A DNA stretch of 64,000 bases, taken from assembly GCA_022825925.1 (NCBI GenBank), contig JAJDVW010000022.1, positions 1 through 64,000 of the forward strand, given 5' to 3'. The position numbers and the translations under genes were made by a program. The first letter of the stretch is position 1, and every line of letters starts with the position of its first letter. Origin of the DNA: Pseudomonadales bacterium. GTDB lineage: Bacteria; Pseudomonadota; Gammaproteobacteria; Pseudomonadales; Azotimanducaceae. Positions 23,584 to 31,964 of the stretch are shown here, piece by piece. Below the pieces are notes generated by a model that saw only the letters and a list, made by a program, of their open reading frames with translations, did no database searches and was not told the DNA's origin.

Positions 23584-25755
23584 TCACCTCGATTGGCGCA
23601 GGAACGATCCGGATTCGCGGAGGTATGCGTCTACTGCAGCCCGCTCCGATTGCTCGTCTGTCGGTGTGTGTGGTAACCACAAGTCACCGTACGTTTGGAC
23701 GAAGAGGCGCTCAAGGTCTTCATCGAATCGTCCGCCTGCGGTGGCCATGGCGAGCAGTTTGAGAACGAGGATGTCCTCGGCTCGACTTCGCCTTTTGCGG
23801 TAGGTGGGTTGGACGAAGGCGGTGGCAGTCTGCACCGCTGGGTCGGGGGCGCGAACCGATAGCCAGAGCAAGGCCCAGTAGTAGAGCGAAACCGGAGTGT
23901 ACTGGGTGGGGTCGCCGAATTGGAGGGATGCAGCGTGTGCGAAGGTGCCGGCGAAATCCGCGTAGCGCTGTTCGTTGAGCGGGGAACCTTGGCGGTTCGG
24001 ACGCCTGTATTGATCGGCGAGTGCCCATAGCGCGCGGGAGGAGCGGAGACTGCTGGCCTGGTGGATGAGCCAAGCGTCCGCCACTTGGCCGACATCTATC
24101 ACCAGGCGCGCAGCGGCTTCGCCGGCGACGGAGACGTCTGCGTCGAGGCAGCCGCGCTGCTTCGCGAAGTGACCATGAGACCAGGTGAGTTCGGCTAGGG
24201 CGCGGATGTCGGTTGGGTCGGGTGGCTGGCCGAGTTCGCAGGCGTGGCGAGCGGCGTGTATGGCGACGAGGAACCAGTGATGAGCGATGCGGTCCGCGGT
24301 GAAGAAGTTGGCAAGGCGGTCCTCGGAGTCCCAACCGGACAAAGGAAGTTCGAGGCAGCGGGCGCGAACCCAGTCGGTGTAGTGTGTTGGGGACTGGCCT
24401 GGGTTGGACAGCAGCAGGGCGCGGCCGATGGCGTCGATCCAGTCGCGGTCGTGCCAGACGTCCCAGTGCAGGTAGAAGCTATTGTTGGCCAGCTCGGAGC
24501 GGACTTGCCGGATGTGGCAGTCGAGTGCGGCATCGGCTAGCTCTCGGGCGCTGTCGGGGGCGTCGGTGCGCTGTGTCCAAGCGAGGTCGGCAACATGCGT
24601 ATTCCACGTGTTTCTCGGGGTGAGACGAAGACCTGCGCGGAGCGGGCCGAGGATGTCGTCGTGATCCGACGTGAGGCATGAAGAGAGGCGTTGCATACAG
24701 TGTGCCTCGAGTTCTGCCACGCGCTTGGGTTTCGTACCATGTTGGTTGCCGTGAAGGATGTCGGGGGCGGCGGTGAGGAGTTCGCCGAGCCAGCGGGCGC
24801 TCGTCGCCGCAGGTAGTGCGGAGAGGCTATCCACCAGTGCGTGGAGCAGTTCTCGGGGGGCGGCGTCGGGATCGTCGCGTCCGGGCTTGAGTTCGGTGCG
24901 CGAGGACGGGTGCGAGTAGTCGGCGGGGTCGCGCCCTCGGTCGCTATCGAGTGTGTTGATCGTGGCGAGCGTGTGGTAGACGCCGAGTGCCACTAGAGGT
25001 TCAGAGGCGCCCGGTTTGATCCAGGCGAGCGGAGCGCGGTGGTCGGTGGGCACGACTGCCAAGGTGAAGCACTCGGCGGCCAGTGCTTGCAGGACCGGGT
25101 GATCGAGGGTTGGCACAAGTGCCTCGAAGCGCTCGGGCTCCAGCGCGACCAGCAGTTCGATGAGGTTGGCGACGGTGCGGTGGAGCGCATAGTGGAGGAG
25201 CTCCCAGCCGTGGGTCTCGAGGTGGTGGAAGGTGCGAAGCGGGCTAGCGCGCTCGATGGCTTGGCGCGGAACCCTGCTCTTGGCGGGGTCGAGATCGCGG
25301 TAGGGGCCCGCACGACGGGGATCGATTATCCGCTCGCGCGTGGTGGCATGCTGTATGGCAGCCACCGCGGCTGCACAGAAGCGACGGATGTGGTCGTGGG
25401 ACCAATGCGCGCGAATCAGGGGTTGGGAGACCTCAAAGTCGATGGATCCGATGGCCCAGATGGCGGTCCTGGAGAGGTCGTCACGCACGCCGTCGATGAT
25501 GGCCTGGGCGACGGGCTTGGCTAGGTCGGAGGCGAGCCAACGGCTGTCGCCGTGAGCTTGGAACCAACCGCGAATCCGGGCGATGCAGGCAGTCTTCTCG
25601 GAGGCGGGCAGCGAGGCGCGCTTGTTGATGACAGGCTCGATCAAGTCGTAGGGTGACTTGAGGGTGACGGGCGAGGTGCCGTTGCCGAAGATGCGCCACA
25701 GGAGTTCCCGGGCCTGGGGCGGGAGGTCGAGTGAGGTGATCGGGTCAGTTGGCAT
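23584..25755 (-). CDS. Large protein of unknown function, 723 aa, coupled to HTH/PLD-like gene
   Basis: I do not recognise this protein. It is Ala/Leu-rich and almost entirely helical, with repeated helical pairs and no signal peptide, membrane segment, Walker or nuclease motif that I can see. This suggests an alpha-solenoid scaffold or sensor. The ATG at 25755 overlaps the stop of the upstream gene as TGATG, so the two proteins are made together and probably act together. Convergent parB ends 109 bp away. In a mobile island, a coupled pair of this kind is a candidate defence system (inference). Confidence 0.55.
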   Translation of the reverse strand: MPTDPITSLDLPPQARELLWRIFGNGTSPVTLKSPYDLIEPVINKRASLPASEKTACIARIRGWFQAHGDSRWLASDLAKPVAQAIIDGVRDDLSRTAIWAIGSIDFEVSQPLIRAHWSHDHIRRFCAAAVAAIQHATTRERIIDPRRAGPYRDLDPAKSRVPRQAIERASPLRTFHHLETHGWELLHYALHRTVANLIELLVALEPERFEALVPTLDHPVLQALAAECFTLAVVPTDHRAPLAWIKPGASEPLVALGVYHTLATINTLDSDRGRDPADYSHPSSRTELKPGRDDPDAAPRELLHALVDSLSALPAATSARWLGELLTAAPDILHGNQHGTKPKRVAELEAHCMQRLSSCLTSDHDDILGPLRAGLRLTPRNTWNTHVADLAWTQRTDAPDSARELADAALDCHIRQVRSELANNSFYLHWDVWHDRDWIDAIGRALLLSNPGQSPTHYTDWVRARCLELPLSGWDSEDRLANFFTADRIAHHWFLVAIHAARHACELGQPPDPTDIRALAELTWSHGHFAKQRGCLDADVSVAGEAAARLVIDVGQVADAWLIHQASSLRSSRALWALADQYRRPNRQGSPLNEQRYADFAGTFAHAASLQFGDPTQYTPVSLYYWALLWLSVRAPDPAVQTATAFVQPTYRKRRSRAEDILVLKLLAMATAGGRFDEDLERLFVQTYGDLWLPHTPTDEQSERAAVDAYLRESGSFLRQSR

Positions 25756-27446
25756 CAGGCGTACTCCTCGACTGACAGGGGTGCGCTGGTGGAGGCGACG
25801 TCGATCGACCACAGGTATGCGGCCTCGGCCCGGTAAACGTCAAATGGAAGGGTGACGAAGGTGACGCCGTCGTGCGGCCATCCGTTGAGCGAGTGGCTCA
25901 GCAGCGTTTCGCGTTTGGCCGTGACCATGTAGCGGTCGTGGAAGGCTGGCCTGGGTTTGGTATCGTGCGTGAGGAAACTGCGCACGACGAGGTTGCGGGT
26001 GAGATCGCGTGGCAGCTTCTTCCACCAGGGAAGGGGGTGTTTGGTTGGGGGCTGTGTGCAGAGAACGCGCAGCTCCCGGCCCGCTGCGGCGCTGAGGAGG
26101 TCGGTATACAGGCGGATGCCGTCCTTCCCGTCGACCTCGCTGAGGAAGTACCGGTCGGCAAGGTAGACGGCGGTGGCCTGATCCGAGTCGTCGTCGACGA
26201 GGTGGACGAAGTGCGCGACGGCCTGAGGGAACTCCGCCGGCTGGAATCGGGCGAGAGTGCCTTGGCGACGAGCGGCCGCTTCGGCTTCGGCTGCGCGGTA
26301 GCCGAGGTTTCTGCTGCGTACGATCCGGTCTAGAGTCGACGTGTCGTCGTTTGCGGATACGACGATTCGGGAGCGGGAACGTGTCGGATCGACGGTGTGG
26401 ATGGTGTCGCCGCGTTGGTCGGTGAGGTGGAGAGCGGTGCCGGTAGATGCGTCGAGACGCATGTGGACGTCCATGATGAGGTAGGCGTCCATGCGGTCGA
26501 CGCATTGACCGTCCGATGCGCGGTGCACCTCGAAGCCGATGCGATCGGGCGGGGTGGACAGCGGGATCGTCGTCCTGCCTGACTCCACGGGAAGCTGCTG
26601 ATTAAACACCATGTCTCCACTGTACGCTGCCCAAACGGTGGCGCTGTACTCGTCCGGCAGTGGGTCGCCGGCGACGTTGAAGGCGAGGTTGCGCCGACCG
26701 CGGGTGGAGAGTTCGCACGTGATCTGATCCGACGCGGTGGAAACGATGAGGTTGCCGAGGCGATCGATCCGGCTGTGCAGTGGGAATCCGAGCGAACAAA
26801 ATCGATCCCGGTTGGTCGGTAGCGCCTCCAAGGCGTCCGTGAGGATCCTCCGGACATCGCTATCGCGGCTCCAGTACTCGCGCATCTCGGCGCTGTGGGA
26901 GGAAAACGGGCTTGTCAACTGAGCGCCGGGGTCGCCGGTGTGGTTGCGGTAGACCCAGTGGAGTCTCGGGGATGGCAGAACGTCATAGCGGCAGGGGGGG
27001 GCGCCTAGAAGGATGGTCCCGTGGGTGAGTACCTCGGTGATGAACGCTTCGCAGCCCTCCGGGTCGGTGTCGGTCCAGAAAAGCTCGAAGCCGTGGTCAA
27101 GCTTCTCGCGATGCCAACTCCCGTCGGTCAAGGGAGCCCAGGGCCCGAGGTGCTCGGGGCGACGGATGCGGACGTGCGTGAAGGCGTTGGCCCGGTCACC
27201 GTTGGGGAGCGCAAAGGTGGCGACGGCGATGCGCACGGTTCGGTCTTGAGGCAGGGGCGCGACCTGTAAGGCTGGCGGGGGAGTGAAGGGAAGGCCGCGG
27301 GCGCGACACCAGCGGTGTGCCTCTTCAGTTGTGATGTGCGTTTTGCGCCCGTCCTTCACGGGCGTGAGGTGTCCGCGGTGGATATGCTGGCGGACGAAGT
27401 TCTCGGTCTTGCCGACGGCTTGAGCAAGTTCAGAAACCGTGTACAT
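25755..27446 (-). CDS. HTH plus phospholipase D-like protein, 563 aa
   Basis: Residues 1-50 form a MerR/excisionase-type helix-turn-helix (MYTVSELAQAVGKTENFVRQ, then HIHRGHLTPVKDGRK). The large middle region (about 60-400) is beta-rich and not recognised. The C-terminus holds a PLD-like half-site, AFHDRYMVTAK, followed by SHSLNGWPHDG. Here H-D-R replaces the common HxK and an S-N pair follows, as in divergent PLD-family nucleases. A fusion of DNA-reading head and PLD-like nuclease would suit a defence effector or autoregulated toxin. AGGAAG lies seven bases before the ATG. An 8-bp inverted repeat overlies the leader. It is translationally coupled to the 723-aa protein. Confidence 0.5.
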   Translation of the reverse strand: MYTVSELAQAVGKTENFVRQHIHRGHLTPVKDGRKTHITTEEAHRWCRARGLPFTPPPALQVAPLPQDRTVRIAVATFALPNGDRANAFTHVRIRRPEHLGPWAPLTDGSWHREKLDHGFELFWTDTDPEGCEAFITEVLTHGTILLGAPPCRYDVLPSPRLHWVYRNHTGDPGAQLTSPFSSHSAEMREYWSRDSDVRRILTDALEALPTNRDRFCSLGFPLHSRIDRLGNLIVSTASDQITCELSTRGRRNLAFNVAGDPLPDEYSATVWAAYSGDMVFNQQLPVESGRTTIPLSTPPDRIGFEVHRASDGQCVDRMDAYLIMDVHMRLDASTGTALHLTDQRGDTIHTVDPTRSRSRIVVSANDDTSTLDRIVRSRNLGYRAAEAEAAARRQGTLARFQPAEFPQAVAHFVHLVDDDSDQATAVYLADRYFLSEVDGKDGIRLYTDLLSAAAGRELRVLCTQPPTKHPLPWWKKLPRDLTRNLVVRSFLTHDTKPRPAFHDRYMVTAKRETLLSHSLNGWPHDGVTFVTLPFDVYRAEAAYLWSIDVASTSAPLSVEEYA

Positions 27447-27460
27447 GGCGGGCTTCCTAG

Positions 27461-27493
27461 TTCGTTACAAACCGAACATTACACCGTAACGAA
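27461..27493. promoter_or_regulatory. Inverted repeat over the promoter of the HTH/PLD-like operon
   Basis: TTCGTTAC (27461-27468) and GTAACGAA (27486-27493) are a perfect 8-bp inverted repeat with a 17-bp spacer, 15-47 bp upstream of the ATG at 27446. A minus-strand TGTAAT (-10-like) lies between the arms. The arrangement suits autorepression by the protein's own N-terminal helix-turn-helix. Confidence 0.5.
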
Positions 27494-27549
27494 AAAATGT
27501 ACAAGACGGGGCGAGATTACCGCGGTGGTTGGACCCCGGGGAGCTAGTT

Positions 27550-28710
27550 CTATGGCTCGAGGTAGTTGGCCCACTGTTGCATTAGGTCGCGGCGCTTCTC
27601 GAGGAGATCGCTTCGGAAATAGGCCGCCTCCACTTCGTCGGCGACCCGGTGCGCGAGGGCGGCTTCCATGACAGCGCGCGGGAGTGAGGTGTGTTCGGCG
27701 GCCCAGTCGCGGAACGACGACCGAAATCCGTGCGGCACTGCCGGCACATGGTTCTCGCGGAGCAGCTTGCTCAGGGTGACGTCGCTCAGAGGTTTGCCGC
27801 GTACGCTCGGAAACAGGAGGCCGCTGTCGTCGGCGATCGAGAGGGCTTCGTCGAGGACCGCGAGGGCGGCATCGCTGAGCGGCACCCTGTGTTCGTCGCC
27901 GGCTTTCATTCGCGTAGGCGGGATGGTCCAGAGGGCGCCGTCGGTGTCGACTTCGGCCCAGGTGGCGCCGCGCACTTCGCCGCTGCGTGCGGCCGTCAGC
28001 ACGAGAAAGCGGAACGCCAGTTTGGTACCGAGCCAGGCGTTCGTTCCGGCGACGGTCGACAGGGCGTCGGCGACTTGGTCGTAAGGGAGCGCTGCCTGCC
28101 GGCGAACGCGCTGCTGTTCGCCGCGCCGGTTCGGCAGGGCGGCGCTGGCCTGGTCGATGGGGTTGTCCGAGCGGTGGCCTTCCGCGATCGCGAGCTTGAA
28201 GATGGCGGAGAGCCGCCGTTTGGCCTTGCGGCCCGTTTCGCGTTTGGTGTTCCACAGGGGGGCAAGCGCTGCGATGCAGTCGCCGCTGGTGATCTCGTCG
28301 ACCCGCAGCTCGAGGATGTCGTTGGCGTGTCTCTTGAGGACGTTGCGCCAGTTCGCTGCGGTGCGCTCGGGATGGCGCCACGTCGGCGCGTCCCTTTCGA
28401 TGACGGCGGCAAGCATTTGGGTGACCGTGGGGACCGGGCGCTTGCTCGGTCTGGGATCGCCGCCGTCCTGGGCGATCTGCGCGTTGCGCAGGGCGGCGTG
28501 GCGGGCTTCGGGGAGCGTGACGAGGGGATAGCCGCCGAGACCGACGTTGGCCGGCTGGCCGTTGACACGGAGTCGCTGGTACCACCATTTGGCGCCGTTG
28601 GCTTGGACGTGGAGCGTTAGGCCGTGCCCGCCGCGACCATCGCCGTAGGTTCTGGCGCGGGAGTCGGGTTTGACCCTCTGGACGAACGTCTCGGTCAGTT
28701 TGAGCGGCAT
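27550..28710 (-). CDS. int: Tyrosine recombinase, P4-type integrase, copy 2, 386 aa
   Basis: The N-terminal arm-binding domain (DUF4102-like: LTETFVQRVKP, then YGDGRGGHGLTLHV) is followed by a core-binding domain and a catalytic domain. The catalytic residues are the Arg in TAARSGEVRGATW, HGFR in VPHGFRSSFRDW, the His in ALAHRV, and the nucleophile Tyr in EAAYFRSD. Such enzymes insert and excise integrative elements. The ATG at 28710 lies 4 bp after the stop of the neighbouring integrase; the sequence is highly similar, so this is a tandem pair. It is the second gene of that pair. Confidence 0.88.
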   Translation of the reverse strand: MPLKLTETFVQRVKPDSRARTYGDGRGGHGLTLHVQANGAKWWYQRLRVNGQPANVGLGGYPLVTLPEARHAALRNAQIAQDGGDPRPSKRPVPTVTQMLAAVIERDAPTWRHPERTAANWRNVLKRHANDILELRVDEITSGDCIAALAPLWNTKRETGRKAKRRLSAIFKLAIAEGHRSDNPIDQASAALPNRRGEQQRVRRQAALPYDQVADALSTVAGTNAWLGTKLAFRFLVLTAARSGEVRGATWAEVDTDGALWTIPPTRMKAGDEHRVPLSDAALAVLDEALSIADDSGLLFPSVRGKPLSDVTLSKLLRENHVPAVPHGFRSSFRDWAAEHTSLPRAVMEAALAHRVADEVEAAYFRSDLLEKRRDLMQQWANYLEP

Positions 28711-28714
28711 GGCG

Positions 28715-29890
28715 CTAGGCTGGTGGAACCCACTGTTGGAGGAAGTCGGCCCACTGCTGCATGAGTTGGCGGCGCTTCTCGAGGAGGTCACTCCGGAAGT
28801 AGGCCGCTTCGACTTTGTCGGAGACGCGGTGAGCGAGGGCGGCTTCGACGACGGCGGTGGGAACGGACGTGCGTTCGGCGGCCCAGTCGCGGAAGGAGGA
28901 TCGGAACCCATGCGGGACGGCGGCGATACGAAGATCTCGGAGAGCCTTGCTGATGGGGCTGTCCATCATGCGCTTGCCCCTGACCGTGGGGAACAGCAGC
29001 TCGTTCGTGGTGAGTCGCTTGGCGGAGTCCAGAACGGCGATGGCGGAGGTGCTTAGCGGTACGCGGTGCTCCATCCCCGCTTTCATGCGCGAACCGGGAA
29101 TGGTCCACAGTGCGTCGGTGAGATCGATTTCGGGCCAGGTGGCGCCGCGTACCTCGCCGCTGCGCGTGGCGGTGAGGACGAGGAAGCGGAACGCGAGCTT
29201 GGTGCCCGTCCAGATGTCGGCGGCGTCGACGGCCGCGAGGGCCTTGGCAACCGCTTGGTAGGGAAGGGATGGGTGGCGTTGCTTGCGTTGCGCGTCGCCG
29301 CGGCGGTTGGGAAGCGCGGCCTTTGCCGCGTCGATGGGATTGTCGGTGCGGTGGCCCTTGGCGAGGGCGAACTTGAACACGGCGGAAAGGCGGTGCCGCA
29401 CGCGGAGCCCGGTCTCGCGTTTCGTGTGCCAAAGGGCGGAGAGGGCTTCGATGCAATCGGCGCTGGTGACCTCGTCGACGCGCTTGTTCATCAGGAGGTT
29501 CGCGTGGGTATGTAGAGCGCTGCGCCACTCCCGCGCCGTGCGTTCGGGATCACGCCAGGTGGCGGCGTCGCGCTCGATGACGGCTTCGAGCATGTCGTTG
29601 ACGGTCGGGGCGCTGCCGGGCTCGCGCCTTGGATCCTGGCCGGCCCGAACGAGGCGCGCGTTGGCGAGAGCCTTGCGTCGCGCGTCGGCCAGCGAGACGG
29701 TAGGGTAACCGCCGAGGCCGAGGTTGACGGGCCGGCGATTGACGTAGACGCGCTGATACCATTGTTTGGAGCCGCTCGGCCGCACGGCAAGTGTCAGGCC
29801 GTAGCCGCCACGGCCGTCGCCGTAGGTCTTGACGCTACTGGTGGGCTTGACGGTGGCTACGAAAGCGGCGGTGAGTCGAAGGTGGTACAA
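28715..29890 (-). CDS. int: Tyrosine recombinase, P4-type integrase, copy 1, 391 aa
   Basis: It has the same domain order as copy 2: arm-binding domain (LTAAFVATVKP, YGDGRGGYGLTLAV), core-binding domain, and catalytic domain with TATRSGEVRGATW, VPHGFRSSFRDW, ALAHRV and EAAYFRSD. All R-H-R-H-Y residues are present. The protein begins MYHLRLT at 29890. It lies just downstream of a promoter with a perfect -10 box (29945-29950). Being first at the island edge, it is the likelier integrase of the element; no att core or tRNA was found next to it. Confidence 0.9.
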   Translation of the reverse strand: MYHLRLTAAFVATVKPTSSVKTYGDGRGGYGLTLAVRPSGSKQWYQRVYVNRRPVNLGLGGYPTVSLADARRKALANARLVRAGQDPRREPGSAPTVNDMLEAVIERDAATWRDPERTAREWRSALHTHANLLMNKRVDEVTSADCIEALSALWHTKRETGLRVRHRLSAVFKFALAKGHRTDNPIDAAKAALPNRRGDAQRKQRHPSLPYQAVAKALAAVDAADIWTGTKLAFRFLVLTATRSGEVRGATWPEIDLTDALWTIPGSRMKAGMEHRVPLSTSAIAVLDSAKRLTTNELLFPTVRGKRMMDSPISKALRDLRIAAVPHGFRSSFRDWAAERTSVPTAVVEAALAHRVSDKVEAAYFRSDLLEKRRQLMQQWADFLQQWVPPA

Positions 29891-29917
29891 AGGGATTTGG
29901 TGGGGGTAGTGCGTCAG

Positions 29918-29963
29918 CTAGCACTTTTTGCGGGTGGCGCGTTCATTATAACGCCTAGCACTT
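29918..29963. repeat. Direct repeat CTAGCACTT flanking the integrase promoter
   Basis: CTAGCACTT occurs at 29918-29926 and 29955-29963, 37 bp apart. The second copy lies between the -10 and -35 boxes and the first just downstream of the -10. A GCGTT/AACGC inverted repeat lies between them around the -10. These could be recombinase arm sites or operators. Confidence 0.45.
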
Positions 29964-29974
29964 GGAAACGTCGA
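29945..29974 (-). promoter_or_regulatory. Sigma70-like promoter of the tandem integrase genes
   Basis: On the minus strand TCGACG (29974-29969, four of six matches to TTGACA) is followed after 18 bases by a perfect TATAAT (29950-29945), 55 bp upstream of the integrase ATG. Confidence 0.55.
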
Positions 29975-30313
29975 CTGGTTTGCATCGGGGTGCGCCGGTA
30001 GGCGCGGGAATTGGGCGAATTAGATTCGAATATCAGTAGGTTATGTCGTGTAAGTTGCAGCGGGTTGCTCTAGCTTGGTTTCCATATGTGGAGTTCGTCC
30101 GCTCCGCCAAACCTCTTCGCAACCTACTGCTTTTGCTCGACTTTTTCTGACTGTTTCGCCAGGTCTCCGATTGGCCCCCCAATCGATTCGTGATGGGGGG
30201 CGGGTGTTGTTGGGAGGTCGCGGAGCGTGTCGCCGCGTTTCGCTGGCTCCTGCAACTGAGTCTACCCAGACGGTGTAGTGCGGTTGATGAGCGTGGTCCC
30301 CGACGCGCCACGG
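29975..30313. other. Island edge, no gene seen
   Basis: No supported coding frame. This stretch is less GC-rich than its surroundings, as expected near an attachment site. The stretch TTCGTCCGCTCCGCCA (about 30090-30105) resembles a tRNA 3' end, but no matching tRNA body precedes it, so no tRNA or att core is claimed. Confidence 0.35.
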
Positions 30314-30940
30314 TCAATTGCCGCCGTCAGCATCGGGACCGGGCGGGTGCGGGGCCGGAGGCGCACGTCGGGACCCATGCTGCGGCTCCGGTGGCGCCAA
30401 CCGATGTCTCTCAAGGATGGCAGCAAACCTGTCGCCCACCTCCCATACCTGCGTCCAGTACTCCAGGTACCCGACGTCCATCGGCTCTTGCGCCTCCAGG
30501 ATAGCGGCGATGTCGGCATCGTCCTGGGCCCGGTTGGCGATCAGCTTGTGGATGATCACGTCCTCGACTGCCAATACACGTGCCGGAATGCCGCCGGCGA
30601 GGGTTTCGGTGCGGGCACGGCTCAACGCCTTGTGCTGGTAGTCCATTTCCACAGCGAGCAGGTCCACCGCTCCGTGTTCGTCGTGCGCGATGCGCAACAG
30701 CGAGCCTTCGGGGTGCAGATGGCGAATCTCCCATCCTTCACGCTCCGCGGACTCCGCGATGGCGCCCATCCCTGCGTGGCCCACGGCCACCAGCAGGTCA
30801 ACGTCGAACGTCGTGCGTGCGGCGGCCCGATAGACGTTCGCCGCCAACGCCCCCAACACCGCCCAATCGACGTCATGTTCCGCCAGCAGCTTGGCGACCG
30901 CTCCCAGGGCCGCCAACACCGGGCTGGCCCCAGGGATCAA
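30314..30940 (-). CDS. Nucleotidyltransferase toxin-like protein, 208 aa
   Basis: Near the N-terminus VLGALAANVYRAAARTT is followed by FDVDLLVAV. This fits the G(G/S)...DxD layout of AbiEii/MNT-type nucleotidyltransferases, with a later Asp in AVDLLAVEM and the helix EDVIIHKLIANRAQDDADI. Related toxins modify tRNA or protein with nucleotides. The first GS is changed to GA, so activity is uncertain. The C-terminal 30 residues are Pro-rich. The ATG overlaps the preceding gene's stop as ATGA. The pair is probably a toxin-antitoxin unit next to the integrases. Confidence 0.65.
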   Translation of the reverse strand: MIPGASPVLAALGAVAKLLAEHDVDWAVLGALAANVYRAAARTTFDVDLLVAVGHAGMGAIAESAEREGWEIRHLHPEGSLLRIAHDEHGAVDLLAVEMDYQHKALSRARTETLAGGIPARVLAVEDVIIHKLIANRAQDDADIAAILEAQEPMDVGYLEYWTQVWEVGDRFAAILERHRLAPPEPQHGSRRAPPAPHPPGPDADGGN

Positions 30941-31236
30941 AAGGCTCCCTCCATCCCCACACCGGCCCCTGCGACCGCCTTCTTCCGCTTCACCGCCGCG
31001 AGGAAGGACATGTGCGATTCACGGTCCGTCCAATGCTCGAGTGCGGTTGCCCGGGCATCAATGCCCATGGCGCGCTCGATCATGCCCATCCTCTCGAGCG
31101 CGACGGCGAGGCTACCGGCGGGCCGTTCACCCGCGCGCGCGGCGGCATTGCCCTCGGCCAACCGCGCGAGGTATTCGCGGTCGGCCTTGGTAACGAGATC
31201 GACAGACCCGCCGGCCCCGGATGGAGTTCGCGACAT
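30937..31236 (-). CDS. Partner of the nucleotidyltransferase toxin, 99 aa
   Basis: A small helical protein beginning MSRTPSGAGG, with an acidic/Ala-rich central helix (REYLARLAEGNAAARAGERP) and a Lys-rich end. I do not recognise a DNA-binding motif. It precedes and overlaps the toxin-like gene by ATGA, the usual place for an antitoxin. AGGTGG precedes the ATG. Antitoxin function is inferred from position only. Confidence 0.5.
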   Translation of the reverse strand: MSRTPSGAGGSVDLVTKADREYLARLAEGNAAARAGERPAGSLAVALERMGMIERAMGIDARATALEHWTDRESHMSFLAAVKRKKAVAGAGVGMEGAF

Positions 31237-31649
31237 AAGGGACCACCTTCTCGAGAGTGTCGTTGCACCACCTGAATCTTACGCGAGCCCAGACTGACGG
31301 GCACCGCCGCAGCACGTTCCCTGTTGCCGATCCGACACGCCTAGCCAACTGATCGCGTCGGCCCAGAGACCGCGCAGCGCAGCACTACCTCGCAGCCGAG
31401 GACGGGCTGCCCCGCCCGTGGAGCGCGCCGTCCAACGAGGTAGTGCTCGACGGAACGCGTCGCTGTGCTACCAGGCGCCGGACGAGCCGATGGCGTCGGG
31501 ACTGCGGCGCCGGTGGCGGCGAAGAGCTGTTCAGCGACGAGGAGGCGGACGCGGCGGCCGCTACGGACACAAGCACGAATCCATGACGCTACAGCATACT
31601 TTGGACTAAACTATGCTCTGATGACATGGAAGGGTGAGAGCAACCGATC
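31237..31649. other. Divergent intergenic region with candidate HipB operator
   Basis: This stretch separates the minus-strand nucleotidyltransferase pair from plus-strand hipBA. No coding frame is supported. Near its right end AGCATA (31593-31598) and TATGCT (31612-31617) form an inverted repeat with a 13-bp spacer, about 33 bp before hipB. HipB-type antitoxins bind such palindromes to repress their operon. Confidence 0.45.
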
Positions 31650-31964
31650 ATGGCCGTGCCGAATCTCTTGCCGCAATCTTGGCATACCGAGGTGAGGAAG
31701 GCCCGCAAGGCCCGGCGGATGTCGCAGCGGGAGGTGGAGGAGCGAACGGGCATCCACCAGGCCCAGCTTTCGCGCATCGAGAATGGCGTGGTCGACGCAA
31801 GGGTGTCCGACGCCATCCAGATGGCAAGGGTCGTTGGGCTCGAGTTCGTTCTCGTTCCGCGGCGCGCGCTCCCAACCGTCTACCGGCTCATGACCGAGCA
31901 CATGGACGATGGTCCTCGGCCTTCGGCGGTCGAGTTGCTGGTGGGTCGCGGAGACGATGAATGA
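31650..31964 (+). CDS. hipB: HipB-like antitoxin, XRE family, 104 aa
   Basis: A helix-turn-helix of the XRE type spans about residues 23-60 (MSQREVEERTGIHQAQLSRI). HipB dimers repress hipBA and hold HipA inactive. The C-terminal tail is longer than in Escherichia coli HipB and acidic. It overlaps hipA by 4 bp (ATGA), which fits translational coupling. Promoter-proximal inverted repeats at 31593-31617 are the likely binding site. Confidence 0.85.
   Translation: MAVPNLLPQSWHTEVRKARKARRMSQREVEERTGIHQAQLSRIENGVVDARVSDAIQMARVVGLEFVLVPRRALPTVYRLMTEHMDDGPRPSAVELLVGRGDDE

Noticed and set aside
30080-30110. tRNA-like 3' end near the integrases
   Set aside because: Only about 16 bases fit, and no acceptor, D or anticodon arms precede them.
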